Positions 9,045-16,835 of a stretch of DNA of 64,000 nucleotides are shown here, in pieces. The notes beneath the pieces were generated by a model. That model saw only the letters and a list, made by a program, of their open reading frames with translations, was not told the origin of the DNA and did not search any database. The position numbers and the translations under genes were made by a program. Every line of letters begins with the position of its first letter. Positions within the stretch are counted from its first letter, which is position 1. The DNA is from Actinomycetota bacterium (GTDB lineage Bacteria; Actinomycetota; Geothermincolia; Geothermincolales; RBG-13-55-18): assembly GCA_014360655.1 (NCBI GenBank), contig JACIXC010000002.1, forward strand, positions 124,001 through 188,000. The letters run 5' to 3'.

Positions 9045-10394
9045 ATGATGGTGATGGGAGAGGACAGGAAAAGCGACAGGGAGAGACGGAAGAGGGACAG
9101 GGAGGAGAAAAAGAGGCGGGAGAGGGAGGAGAAGGCCCGCCGCAGGGAAGAGCTGAGGGAGCTCCGGGAGGCGCGCAAGAGGGAAAAACTGGAAGCCCTC
9201 CGGGAGCTGGGCGACCTCCCTGACGTGGGGCGTGGCGAGGGAGAGGAGGTCCGCTGCGCTCCCGGTAGCGTGGAGGGCGCGTGGGAGATGGCGCGAGGGG
9301 AGGCGACGCCTGGCGGCGTCGCGGCAGGGCTGGCCCCTTCCCCTGCTTCCGGAGAGGGCCGGTGGGACGGGTTGGAGGCGGCGGCACGGGAAAAGGAGGC
9401 CGCATCGGAGGGTACGGCCGCCGCCGTGTCCGTGCGGGGCGAGGATGAGACGGGGGAAGGGAGAGAGGGAGCCGGGAAGGAGGAGGAAAGGGAGAGTTGG
9501 TTCTCCCGCCTGCGCAGGGGCCTTTCGCGCAGCCGCAGCGGGCTGGTCACGCCCCTGGCGAGGGCCATGGCGGCACGCCGTTTCGACGACGCCTTCTGGG
9601 AGGAGGTAGAGGACATCCTGGTGGGGGCAGACGTGGGCATGGAGATGACCATGCTCCTCGTGGAGCGGGTGAGGGAAGCGGTGGCGCGGGAGAAGCTGAG
9701 GGAGCCGGAGGAGCTCATGGAGGCCTTCCGCAGGGTGGTGGCCGAGGCCCTCGACACGGGGGAACGTTCTCTGCGCTTCGCCGACCCCGGTCCCAGCGTC
9801 TTCATGGTGGTGGGGGTGAACGGGACGGGAAAGACCACCACCATCGCCAAGCTGGCGCACCTCCTGCGCGGCGAGGGGAAGCGGGTGCTCCTGGCGGCGG
9901 GGGACACCTTCCGGGCGGCGGGCATCGAGCAGCTGGAGACATGGGGGGAGCGCGTGGGCGTGCACACGGTAAAACACCGGCAGGGGGCGGACGCCGCCGC
10001 CGTGGTGCACGACGCGGTGGAGTCGGCCCTGGCCCGCGGCATGGACGTGGTCATCGCCGACACCGCCGGCAGGCTGCACACCAAGGCCAACCTCATGGAG
10101 GAGCTGAAGAAGATCAAGCGGGTGGCGGAGCGCAACGCCCCGGTGACCGAGACCCTCCTGGTCATCGACGCCACCACCGGGCAGAACGGGCTCATCCAGG
10201 CGCGCCAGTTCAAGGAAGCGGTGGAGGTGACGGGAGTGGTGCTCACCAAGCTGGACGGCACCGCCAAGGGTGGCATCGTGGTGGCCATCGCCCACGAGCT
10301 GGGTATCCCCATCAAGCTCATCGGCGTGGGCGAGAAGCTGGACGACCTCCACCCCTTCGACCCGGAGGAGTTCGCATCCGCCCTCTTCTCCTGA
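9045..10394 (+). CDS. ftsY: signal recognition particle receptor FtsY
   Basis: An SRP receptor GTPase of about 449 residues that docks Ffh-ribosome complexes at the membrane. The first 30-60 residues are almost only Arg, Lys and Glu, and a low-complexity Gly/Ala/Glu stretch continues to about residue 150. The NG domain follows: Walker A GVNGTGKTTT (257-266), DTFRAAGIEQLETW, DTAGRL and TKLDGTAKGG. Start choice is uncertain: ATGs at 9045, 9048 and 9054 are all possible, with GAGG at 9041-9044 best spaced for 9054. The frame is open upstream into smc, but that stretch has no FtsY-like sequence. It follows smc directly, as in many genomes. TATGAT at 8982-8987 may be a -10 box. Confidence 0.94.
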   Translation: MMVMGEDRKSDRERRKRDREEKKRREREEKARRREELRELREARKREKLEALRELGDLPDVGRGEGEEVRCAPGSVEGAWEMARGEATPGGVAAGLAPSPASGEGRWDGLEAAAREKEAASEGTAAAVSVRGEDETGEGREGAGKEEERESWFSRLRRGLSRSRSGLVTPLARAMAARRFDDAFWEEVEDILVGADVGMEMTMLLVERVREAVAREKLREPEELMEAFRRVVAEALDTGERSLRFADPGPSVFMVVGVNGTGKTTTIAKLAHLLRGEGKRVLLAAGDTFRAAGIEQLETWGERVGVHTVKHRQGADAAAVVHDAVESALARGMDVVIADTAGRLHTKANLMEELKKIKRVAERNAPVTETLLVIDATTGQNGLIQARQFKEAVEVTGVVLTKLDGTAKGGIVVAIAHELGIPIKLIGVGEKLDDLHPFDPEEFASALFS

Positions 10395-10424
10395 GGGGAC
10401 GGGGAAGACGGGGACGGACGACTT

Positions 10425-10453
10425 TTGACATTACCTGGCCTTTCGGATAGTTT
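10425..10453 (+). promoter_or_regulatory. probable promoter for ffh
   Basis: A perfect -35 box TTGACA (10425-10430) is followed after 17 bases by TAGTTT (10448-10453), which keeps the key T1, A2 and T6 of the -10 consensus. The region is a local AT-rich island in GC-rich DNA between ftsY and ffh. The leader to ffh would be about 85 bases. Confidence 0.55.
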
Positions 10454-10547
10454 AAATAGTTTAGTGGTGCGGCGTTGACCGCCCGGGCAAGAAGACGGGA
10501 ACGTGCCCCGCGAAACGGCGTCCGGCGGGGACGGCGGAGGGAAGAGG

Positions 10548-11876
10548 ATGTTCGATAACCTGAGCGACCGCCTGCAGGACATCTTCAAGCGCCTGCGGGG
10601 GCGCGGGAAACTGACCGAGAAGAACGTCGACGAGGTGATGCGCGAGATACGCCTCGCCCTCCTTGAGGCCGACGTCAACTTCAAGGTGGTGAAGGATTTC
10701 GTAGGCAGGGTGAGAGAGAGGGCGGTGGGACAGGAGGTGCTGCGCTCCCTCACGCCCGCCCAGCAGGTGATAAAGATAGTGAACGAGGAGCTCACCGAGC
10801 TCCTGGGCAGCAGGAACGAGCGCATCAGCTTCGCCGGGAGGCCGCCCTCGCTGATCATGCTCGTGGGCCTGCAGGGCTCGGGCAAGACCACCGCCGCCGC
10901 CAAGCTGGCCCATCACCTGCGCGGCCAGGGGCGCCACCCCCTCATGGTGGCGGCCGACGTCTACCGCCCCGCCGCCATCGACCAGCTGGAGAAGCTGGGG
11001 CAACAGGCGGGCATCGAGGTCTACGCCGAGCGCGGGGCCGACCCCGAGACCATCGTGGAGCACGGCATACGCAAGGCGGAGAAGGAGGGCCTGGACACGG
11101 TGATCGTGGACACCGCCGGGCGCCTGCACATCGACGAGGGGATGATGCAGGAGCTGGTGCGCGTAAAAAGGAAACACCCGCCCCACGAGACCCTCCTGGT
11201 CGTGGACGCCATGACCGGCCAGGACGCCGTTAACGTGGCGCAGGCCTTCGCGGAGCAGGTGGGGTTCGACGGCGTCATCCTCACCAAGCTGGACGGTGAC
11301 GCGCGGGGCGGCGCCGCCCTCTCCATCAAGTCGGTCACGGGCAAGCCCATCAAGTTCGCGAGCGTGGGGGAGAAGATAGGGGACCTGGAGCCCTTCTACC
11401 CGGACCGCATGGCCTCGCGCATCCTTGGCATGGGGGACATGCTCACCCTCATCGAGAAGGCCCAGGCGACCTACGACGAGAAGAGGGCCCAGGAGCTGGA
11501 GAAGAAGCTGCGCAAGCAGCAGTTCACCCTGGAGGACTTCCTGGAACAGATGGGGCAACTGAAGAAGATGGGCCCCCTGGACCAGATCCTGGGCATGATC
11601 CCCGGCCTCTCCCCCGCCAAGCTGAGAGGCCTGCAGGTGGACGAGCAGCAGTTCAAGAAGACGGAGGCCATCATCCTCTCCATGACACCCGAGGAGCGGC
11701 GCAGGCCGCAGATCATAGGCGCAAGCCGCAAGCAGCGCATCGCCCGCGGCAGCGGCACCAGCACACAGGACGTCAACCGGCTCCTGCAGCAGTTCCAGCA
11801 GATGCAGAAGCTGATAAAGCAATTCGGGAAGATGTCCCCCAGAAAGATGGGACAGATGTTCCCCTTCCAGTTGTAG
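10548..11876 (+). CDS. ffh: signal recognition particle protein Ffh (SRP54)
   Basis: A 442-residue SRP GTPase that binds 4.5S RNA and signal sequences. The N domain begins MFDNLSDRLQDIFKRL. The G domain has GLQGSGKTT (107-115), DVYRPAAIDQLEKL, DTAGRL and TKLDGDARGG. The M domain (about 300-442) is Met-rich with the RNA-binding SKxR-like stretch replaced by ASRKQRIARGSGT, the usual bacterial form. The start at ATG 10548 was chosen because GGAGGG lies 8 bases upstream and the family N-terminus begins here; a 15-codon upstream extension has no support. No SRP RNA gene was seen nearby. Confidence 0.97.
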   Translation: MFDNLSDRLQDIFKRLRGRGKLTEKNVDEVMREIRLALLEADVNFKVVKDFVGRVRERAVGQEVLRSLTPAQQVIKIVNEELTELLGSRNERISFAGRPPSLIMLVGLQGSGKTTAAAKLAHHLRGQGRHPLMVAADVYRPAAIDQLEKLGQQAGIEVYAERGADPETIVEHGIRKAEKEGLDTVIVDTAGRLHIDEGMMQELVRVKRKHPPHETLLVVDAMTGQDAVNVAQAFAEQVGFDGVILTKLDGDARGGAALSIKSVTGKPIKFASVGEKIGDLEPFYPDRMASRILGMGDMLTLIEKAQATYDEKRAQELEKKLRKQQFTLEDFLEQMGQLKKMGPLDQILGMIPGLSPAKLRGLQVDEQQFKKTEAIILSMTPEERRRPQIIGASRKQRIARGSGTSTQDVNRLLQQFQQMQKLIKQFGKMSPRKMGQMFPFQL

Positions 11877-11926
11877 CGGATCCGCGCGATTAGCGGGACG
11901 GGAGCAAGGAAAGGAGTGCATGTTAC

Positions 11927-12199
11927 TTGGTGAAGATCAGGTTGCGGAGGATGGGGGGGAAGAAAAAGCCCTATTACCGCGTGGTGGCTGCGGACGCCCG
12001 CAGCCCGCGGGACGGCAAGTTCATCGAGACCCTGGGGCGTTACGACCCGCGCTGCGAGCCGTCCCTGATCGAGCTGGACGAGGAGAAGGTCCTGGACTGG
12101 CTGCGCAAGGGGGCGCAGCCCACGGACCAGGTGCGCAGGCTCATGGAGATCAAGGGCGTCTGGCAGAGGTTCCAGGAGGAAAAAAGTGGAAAGCAATGA
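11927..12199 (+). CDS. rpsP: 30S ribosomal protein S16
   Basis: A 90-residue S16, an assembly protein of the small ribosomal subunit. It has the family signature [20 protein letters not shown] at the N-terminus and [16 protein letters not shown] after it. The start is TTG 11927 (or GTG 11930), with AAAGGAG about 10 bases upstream. It opens the rpsP-khpA-rimM-trmD-rplS cluster, the common bacterial order for ribosome maturation genes. Confidence 0.96.
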   Translation: MVKIRLRRMGGKKKPYYRVVAADARSPRDGKFIETLGRYDPRCEPSLIELDEEKVLDWLRKGAQPTDQVRRLMEIKGVWQRFQEEKSGKQ

Positions 12200-12221
12200 T
12201 GGAGGCAAGCGGGGGTCGGCC

Positions 12222-12452
12222 ATGAAGGAACTGCTTGAATACCTGGCGAAAGCCCTGGTGGATAACCCGGACGGCGTGGAGGTGACCTCCGTGGAGGGCG
12301 AGAGGTCGGTCATCCTGCAGCTGCGCGTGGACCCCTCCGACGTGGGCAAGGTGATCGGCAAGAACGGGCGCATCGCCCAGGCCATGCGCACCCTCATCAA
12401 GGCCTCCGCGACCAGGGAGGGCCGCAACGCCATCGTGGAGATCATCGACTGA
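12222..12452 (+). CDS. khpA: KH-domain RNA-binding protein KhpA
   Basis: A 76-residue single KH domain protein (YlqC/KhpA). It contains the RNA-contacting GxxG loop as VIGKNGRIAQAMRTLI (about 46-61). In Gram-positives, KhpA pairs with KhpB and binds many small RNAs and mRNAs. ATG 12222 with GGGGG upstream fits the family start MKELLEYLAKAL. A 12-codon upstream extension would overlap rpsP and is not favoured. The gene lies between rpsP and rimM as in Firmicutes and actinobacteria. Confidence 0.93.
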   Translation: MKELLEYLAKALVDNPDGVEVTSVEGERSVILQLRVDPSDVGKVIGKNGRIAQAMRTLIKASATREGRNAIVEIID

Positions 12453-12457
12453 AGGCC

Positions 12458-12976
12458 ATGCCTCGTGGTGGCGGGGAAAGCGACCTGGTGATAGCCGGAA
12501 GGGTCCTCAAGCCCTACGGCATACTGGGTTGGGTGAAAGTGGAGGTGCTCTCCAGCAATCCGCGGCGCTTCGCCTCCGGCAATTCCTTCATCCTGGAGGG
12601 AGAGGAAGGGCGTAAGCTCGTCCTGCGGGAGACGAAGAGGACGACGGGGGCGCTGCTCGCCCGCTTCGACGGGGTGGAGACGCGGGAGGAGGCGAAGGCC
12701 CTGGCGGGAAGGCACCTCATGATAACCCCGCAGCAGATGGGGGAGGCGCCGGAGGGGGCCTACTGGGAACACGACCTGCTCTCGCTGCGTGTCTTCACCA
12801 CGCAGGGCCGCTTCCTGGGGGAGGTGGTCGAGGTGATGGAGACGGGCGCCAACGACGTCCTGGTGGTGAGGGGAGAGCGGGAATGCCTCATCCCCATGAT
12901 CGGGGAGGTGGTGATGGAGATAGACCTGGAGGAGGAAAAGATTACCATCAACCCCATGCCCGGCCTGCTGGACTAG
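12458..12976 (+). CDS. rimM: 16S rRNA processing protein RimM
   Basis: A 172-residue RimM, which binds S19 and helps mature the 30S head. The N-terminal beta-barrel starts IAGRVLKPYGILGWVKVEV (about residues 11-29). The C-terminal PRC-barrel has YWEHDLLSLRVFT, GEVVEVMETGANDVLVV and the ending CLIPMIGEVV...I..M.GLLD typical of the family. ATG 12458 lies 5 bases after the khpA stop with a weak ribosome site, suggesting coupling. Confidence 0.94.
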   Translation: MPRGGGESDLVIAGRVLKPYGILGWVKVEVLSSNPRRFASGNSFILEGEEGRKLVLRETKRTTGALLARFDGVETREEAKALAGRHLMITPQQMGEAPEGAYWEHDLLSLRVFTTQGRFLGEVVEVMETGANDVLVVRGERECLIPMIGEVVMEIDLEEEKITINPMPGLLD

Positions 12977-13034
12977 GCGCTCACCGCATGTCACCGCCGC
13001 CGCGGCGGGCCGTTCTTTCCCGGAGGTAAGCGAG

Positions 13035-13781
13035 GTGCGCATCGACGTTTTCACCATTTTCCCGGCGATTTTCACTTCCCCCCTGCAGGAAGGGCTGCTG
13101 GGAAAGGCGATAAGGAAAGGGATCGTCGAGGTGCGGGTGCACGATATACGGGAGTACGCCCCCGGCCGGCACCGGCAGGTGGACGACGCGCCCTTCGGGG
13201 GAGGGGCGGGGATGGTCATGAAGCCGGAGCCCGTCTTCGCGGCCGTGACGGGCGCGCTGGGGTACGGGATGGATGAGCTGGAGAGGCTGCGGGAGGAGGT
13301 GGCGGTGATCATGCTCACTCCCCGCGGAGCCAGGCTGACCCAGGAGAAGGTGGCCGAACTGGCCTCCCTTCCCCATATCGCCCTCATCTGCGGACGCTAC
13401 GAGGGGGTGGACGAGAGGGTGCTCGAGCACCTCTGCAGCGAGGCCCTCTCCGTCGGCGACTACGTGCTCTCCGGCGGCGAGTTCGCGGCCCTGGTGATCA
13501 TCGACGCGGTGTCGCGGCTGCTGCCGGGCGTGCTGGGGAACGAGGCCTCCCTGCGCGAGGAATCCTTCAGCGGCGGCGTGCTGGAGTACCCGCAGTACAC
13601 GCGTCCCGCGGAGTTCCACGGTTGGAGGGTGCCGGAAGTGCTCCTCTCGGGGGATCACGGCGCCATCGAGAGGTGGCGCCGCGAGGCGGCCAGGGAATGG
13701 ACGAGGAAGGTGCGGCCGGAGCTTTTGGGCGAGGAGGACGGAGCCGCCGGCATGGGGGAAGGAGGGGAAGGGGGCGGGTAA
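13035..13781 (+). CDS. trmD: tRNA (guanine-37-N1)-methyltransferase TrmD
   Basis: A 248-residue SPOUT-fold methyltransferase that makes m1G37 in tRNA to prevent frameshifting. The N-terminus MRIDVFTIFPAIF, the knot region LICGRYEGVDERV and LSGGEFAALVIIDAVSRL, and the motif YPQYTRPAEFHGWRVPEVL are all intact. The GTG start at 13035 has GGAGGT 7 bases upstream. The last 20 residues are Gly/Glu-rich and probably disordered. Confidence 0.96.
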   Translation: MRIDVFTIFPAIFTSPLQEGLLGKAIRKGIVEVRVHDIREYAPGRHRQVDDAPFGGGAGMVMKPEPVFAAVTGALGYGMDELERLREEVAVIMLTPRGARLTQEKVAELASLPHIALICGRYEGVDERVLEHLCSEALSVGDYVLSGGEFAALVIIDAVSRLLPGVLGNEASLREESFSGGVLEYPQYTRPAEFHGWRVPEVLLSGDHGAIERWRREAAREWTRKVRPELLGEEDGAAGMGEGGEGGG

Positions 13782-13826
13782 GACGCGGGCGCCGCGGCGG
13801 GGGGGCTCGTCACCGGGACCGCCGGG

Positions 13827-13854
13827 TTTCTTTCACGCGCGCATGAGTTAAAAT
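13827..13854 (+). promoter_or_regulatory. possible promoter upstream of rplS
   Basis: TAAAAT at 13849-13854 is a good -10 match. Only a weak -35 (TTTCTT, 13827-13832, 16-base spacing) accompanies it. Transcription would start near 13861, just before the structured leader at 13867-13903. Confidence 0.35.
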
Positions 13855-13866
13855 GTACGGGATCGC

Positions 13867-13903
13867 CCATCGGCGCCTCACTTGCCCGGAGGCTGGTCGA
13901 TGG
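13867..13903 (+). promoter_or_regulatory. two-stem structured leader of rplS
   Basis: CCATCG (13867-13872) pairs with CGATGG (13898-13903). Inside it GCCTC (13875-13879) pairs with GAGGC (13889-13893), giving a coaxial two-stem element about 28 bases before the rplS start. Several bacterial groups have L19 autoregulatory leaders. Whether this is one is inference from position and folding. Confidence 0.45.
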
Positions 13904-13931
13904 TTTGTAATAGAACGGAAAGGAGGAGAGG

Positions 13932-14279
13932 ATGCAGAGGACGGACATCGTAGAGAGCGAATACCTGAGGGATGACATACCGGATTTCCGGCCCGGGGAT
14001 ACGGTAAAGGTCCACGTCAGGGTGGTGGAGGGAAACCGGGAGCGTATCCAGGTCTTCCAGGGCGTGGTCATCGCCCGCAAGGGCGGGGGCACGCGCGAGA
14101 CCTTCACCGTGCGCAAGGTCTCCTTCGGGGTGGGCGTGGAGAGGACCTTCCCCCTGCACTCGCCCATCATCTCCCGCATCGAGGTGGTCTCCCAGGGAAA
14201 GGTGAGGCGCGCCAAGCTCTATTACCTGAGGGACCGCGTCGGCAAGGCGGCCAGGATCAAGGAAAGGCGCAGGACCTGA
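13932..14279 (+). CDS. rplS: 50S ribosomal protein L19
   Basis: A 115-residue L19, located at the 30S-50S interface. It contains [59 protein letters not shown] and the basic [17 protein letters not shown] tail. ATG 13932 follows AAAGGAGGAGAGG. It closes the rpsP-rplS cluster and is followed 9 bases later by lepB, the usual actinobacterial arrangement. Confidence 0.97.
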   Translation: MQRTDIVESEYLRDDIPDFRPGDTVKVHVRVVEGNRERIQVFQGVVIARKGGGTRETFTVRKVSFGVGVERTFPLHSPIISRIEVVSQGKVRRAKLYYLRDRVGKAARIKERRRT

Positions 14280-14288
14280 GGTAGAGTC

Positions 14289-15008
14289 ATGGCTGTATCC
14301 CCTCCCGGCGGTTCCCGCGAGGAGCGCGAGCCCGAGGAAAAAGCCGCCTCGCCTGCGGGTCAGGCCAAGGAGGGGGAGAGAGGGCCGGGCATCTCCACGC
14401 GGCGGGCCGGTGGAGGGGGCGACTGGTACGCGGCGGCCCTGGAGGTGGCGGTACTCTTTATCACCGCCCTGGTACTGGCCATATTCCTGCAGGCTTTCTT
14501 CATCAAGCCCTTCATCATCCCCTCTCCATCCATGGAGCCCACGCTCCAGGAGGGCGACCGGGTGTTGGTGGACAGGCTTACCTACCATTTCCGCAGACCG
14601 CGCAAAGGGGAGGTCATAGTCTTCCGTTTCAATCCCAACGACCCGGCGAACGCGACACAGGGCGGAAACCCGCTCTCCCGCTCACTGGACCTGCTGGCGG
14701 AGGTGCTCAACATCACCCACCAGGAGGCCATGCCCTTCATCAAGAGGGTGGTGGGCGTAGAGGGGGACGTGGTGGAGCTGCGCGAGGGCCAGCTTTACGT
14801 GAACGGCGAGCTTTGCCAGGTAGACTACGAGTACGTGTCGGACGGGAGCAACGGCAGGTGGGAGGTGCCCGCCGGGACGGTGATGGTCATGGGGGATAAC
14901 CGCCCCAACTCCAACGACAGCAGGAGATGGGGGTTCGTTCCCTACGGTTCCATCATCGGCAGGGCCGTGGCCGTCTGGTGGCCTCCCAGCCGCTGGCGGG
15001 GCCTCTGA
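14289..15008 (+). CDS. lepB: type I signal peptidase
   Basis: A 239-residue signal peptidase I that removes signal peptides on the outer face of the membrane. A 45-residue charged cytoplasmic N-terminus is followed by one membrane segment (about 48-72). The catalytic Ser81 is in PSPSMEPTL. The catalytic Lys is near 152 in FIKRVVGVEGD. The conserved GDNRPNSNDSR box is near 203-213. ATG 14289 is 9 bases after rplS. The only membrane segment seen is the N-terminal anchor. Confidence 0.95.
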   Translation: MAVSPPGGSREEREPEEKAASPAGQAKEGERGPGISTRRAGGGGDWYAAALEVAVLFITALVLAIFLQAFFIKPFIIPSPSMEPTLQEGDRVLVDRLTYHFRRPRKGEVIVFRFNPNDPANATQGGNPLSRSLDLLAEVLNITHQEAMPFIKRVVGVEGDVVELREGQLYVNGELCQVDYEYVSDGSNGRWEVPAGTVMVMGDNRPNSNDSRRWGFVPYGSIIGRAVAVWWPPSRWRGL

Positions 15009-15020
15009 GGTTTGCGGACC

Positions 15021-15650
15021 ATGGACCCGGCCTCGCATGCCGCGGAGAACTGGGCGCGCAGGCTCGGCTTTGCGAGGATAGCGGGCACCGACGAGGCGGG
15101 ACGGGGGGCACTGGCGGGACCGCTGGTCGCGGCCGCGGTGGTCCTGCCGCCGGGGGAGCGCTGGGAGGGGCTGGAGGGTCTGGCAGACTCCAAGTCCCTC
15201 ACGCCGGGAAGGCGCAGGGAGCTCTTCTCCCGCATCACCGCGGCGGCGCTCTGCTGGTCCTACGCCTGCGTCTCCCCGCGGGACATCGACGAGGCGGGCC
15301 TGCAGGCGGCGAACGTCGCGGCCATGCGCGAGGCCGTGCTCTCCCTCACGCCGGCGCCGGACCTGGTGCTGGTGGACTACTACAGGCTGGAAGGCCTGGG
15401 GATCCCGCAGTGGAGCCTGGTGCACGGGGACCGCTTATCTCGCAGCGTAGCCGCCGCCTCCATACTGGCCAAGGTGATACGCGATCACCTCATGCTGTCG
15501 TGGTGGGTTCGCTACCCCGAGTACGGGTTCGAGCAACACAAGGGATACGGGACTTCGTTCCACCGCAGGGCTATCGCCCTGCACGGACCGGCCCCCTGCC
15601 ACCGCGGTTCCTTCCGCGGCGTGCAGCAGATGCGCCTGGGATTCGCATAG
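15021..15650 (+). CDS. rnhB: ribonuclease HII
   Basis: A 209-residue RNase HII that nicks at ribonucleotides in DNA and degrades RNA-DNA hybrids. The active-site block GTDEAGRGALAGPLVAAAV (about 22-40) supplies the Asp-Glu pair. VDYY and the DRLSRSVAAASILAKVIRD block give further acidic residues and the conserved Ser/Ala/Lys helix. The C-terminus has YGFEQHKGYGT. ATG 15021 was chosen because TGAGG lies 10 bases upstream; TTG 15012 is possible but badly spaced. Confidence 0.95.
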   Translation: MDPASHAAENWARRLGFARIAGTDEAGRGALAGPLVAAAVVLPPGERWEGLEGLADSKSLTPGRRRELFSRITAAALCWSYACVSPRDIDEAGLQAANVAAMREAVLSLTPAPDLVLVDYYRLEGLGIPQWSLVHGDRLSRSVAAASILAKVIRDHLMLSWWVRYPEYGFEQHKGYGTSFHRRAIALHGPAPCHRGSFRGVQQMRLGFA

Positions 15651-15723
15651 CACGGGACGGGATGGGGTGCGCGGGTCGGCGGGTCGCGGCGGCGGTTTCG
15701 GGGGAGCGGATGCGAGGAGGACC

Positions 15724-16113
15724 ATGCACGGGAAGCAGGCGGAGGGCGGGCACAACCGCAGCATGGGCCGGGAGGGGGAGGAGGTCGCCTCCCGCTACCT
15801 GAGGAGACGCGGTTACCGCATTTTGGAGAGGAACTACCGCTCGCCCTTCGGGGAGCTGGACATCATCGCCGGGAAGGCGGGGAAGCTTGTTTTCTGCGAG
15901 GTCAAGGCGCGCACCGTGGGAGACGCGGAGGAGGCGCTGGCCGCGGTGGACGCCAGGAGGCGCGAGCGCATGGCGAAGGCCGCTTCCTATTATCTCGCCC
16001 GGGAAAGGCCTGAGGTCACCGTCTGCCGCTTCGACGTCATAGCCTTGCTGAAGAAGGGCGGGAAGTGGAAAATAGTCCATGTCGAGGACGCCTTCGTAAT
16101 GGGAGATCTATGA
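15724..16113 (+). CDS. yraN: YraN/UPF0102 endonuclease-like protein
   Basis: A 129-residue UPF0102 protein with a restriction-endonuclease-like fold. It shows the family core GREGEEVASRYLRRRGYRIL, the FGELDIIA acidic site and FCEVKARTV (the E-x-K catalytic pair). Function in vivo is not established; members may act in recombination or DNA uptake, which suits the neighbours rnhB, comM and dprA. ATG 15724 sits just after GAGGAGGACC. An upstream in-frame ATG-like extension from 15667 has no family similarity. Confidence 0.9.
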   Translation: MHGKQAEGGHNRSMGREGEEVASRYLRRRGYRILERNYRSPFGELDIIAGKAGKLVFCEVKARTVGDAEEALAAVDARRRERMAKAASYYLARERPEVTVCRFDVIALLKKGGKWKIVHVEDAFVMGDL

Positions 16114-16122
16114 GGACTGTGG

Positions 16123-16701
16123 GTGATCATGAAGCCCTGCCCCTGGTGCGGAAGGAACAACCTGGACAGCGACGAGTACTGCTTCAACTGCGAGCGTGAC
16201 CTCAACGCCGTGCCTGGTCCCGAGGACGAGGTGTGGGTCGAGGAGGAGATAAGGCGCATCCGCGTGCGCAAGCCGCCCTCCCTGGTACGGCTGGTTATCT
16301 CTTCCCTCCTGCGCAAGGCGATATACGGCCTGCTGGCGCTGGGGGGTTTCTTCATCGTGGCCCTCGTGGCCATCTGGGTCAGTTACGACAACACGGTGGT
16401 CGCCCTGGCGGCGCTGGCCCTGTTGTGCCTCTGCGTTCTACTCTCGGTTTACGGGCCCGACGTAAGGCTCTCCCGCAGGATAGGGATGCGCGGCGTGCTG
16501 GTGTCCGCGCTCACCAACCTGATAATCCTCGGCGTCTGCGTGCCGCCCTCCCTCTGGTTCTTGAGGCACCGCGGTTACATAGCGGGCGTTCTCCCCTTCC
16601 TGGCCCACACCTGGTGGGCTTTCGCCGCGTTCCCGGTCCTCGGGTGCCTGATCTCCTGGCTGGCGGGGAGGAAGGCGCCCGCGGAAACGGCCGCGCCCTG
16701 A
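16123..16701 (+). CDS. zinc-ribbon, four-helix membrane protein of unknown function
   Basis: A 192-residue protein that I do not recognise as a named family. It opens with a four-Cys zinc ribbon: CPWC (6-9) and CFNC (20-23). A short acidic/basic linker follows, then about four hydrophobic segments (roughly 62-84, 88-107, 122-146 and 158-182). This is the layout of small zinc-ribbon membrane proteins of unknown role. The start is GTG 16123 (GAGG at 16112-16115) or ATG 16129. It begins 9 bases after yraN and sits before comM and dprA, so a link to DNA uptake or envelope function is possible, but nothing in the sequence proves it. Confidence 0.8.
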   Translation: MIMKPCPWCGRNNLDSDEYCFNCERDLNAVPGPEDEVWVEEEIRRIRVRKPPSLVRLVISSLLRKAIYGLLALGGFFIVALVAIWVSYDNTVVALAALALLCLCVLLSVYGPDVRLSRRIGMRGVLVSALTNLIILGVCVPPSLWFLRHRGYIAGVLPFLAHTWWAFAAFPVLGCLISWLAGRKAPAETAAP

Positions 16702-16781
16702 CGGCACCTCACCGTATTTTTCCGACGCGGGGCTTCCTTTCGCGCGCGAAGCATCCCGCCGCGCGGCGCACGATAATCCTC

Positions 16782-16813
16782 TTGTCTTATTCATATTATA
16801 TAATATATATAAC
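16782..16813 (+). promoter_or_regulatory. AT-rich promoter island before comM
   Basis: A short, strongly AT-rich stretch (TTGTCT at 16782-16787, then alternating TATATAAT/TATATATAAC to 16813) stands out in about 67 percent GC surroundings. TTGTCT with TATATA at 16804-16809 gives 16-base spacing. The exact -10 cannot be chosen by eye because several overlapping hexamers fit. Confidence 0.5.
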
Positions 16814-16835
16814 ATGGGCAGGAGGTGATCGTGAA

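Noticed and set aside
5179-10903. Very long minus-strand open frames opposite smc, ftsY and others
   Set aside because: They mirror high-GC codon use on the + strand; residues are Ser/Arg/Leu/Pro-rich low complexity with no starts supported by ribosome sites.
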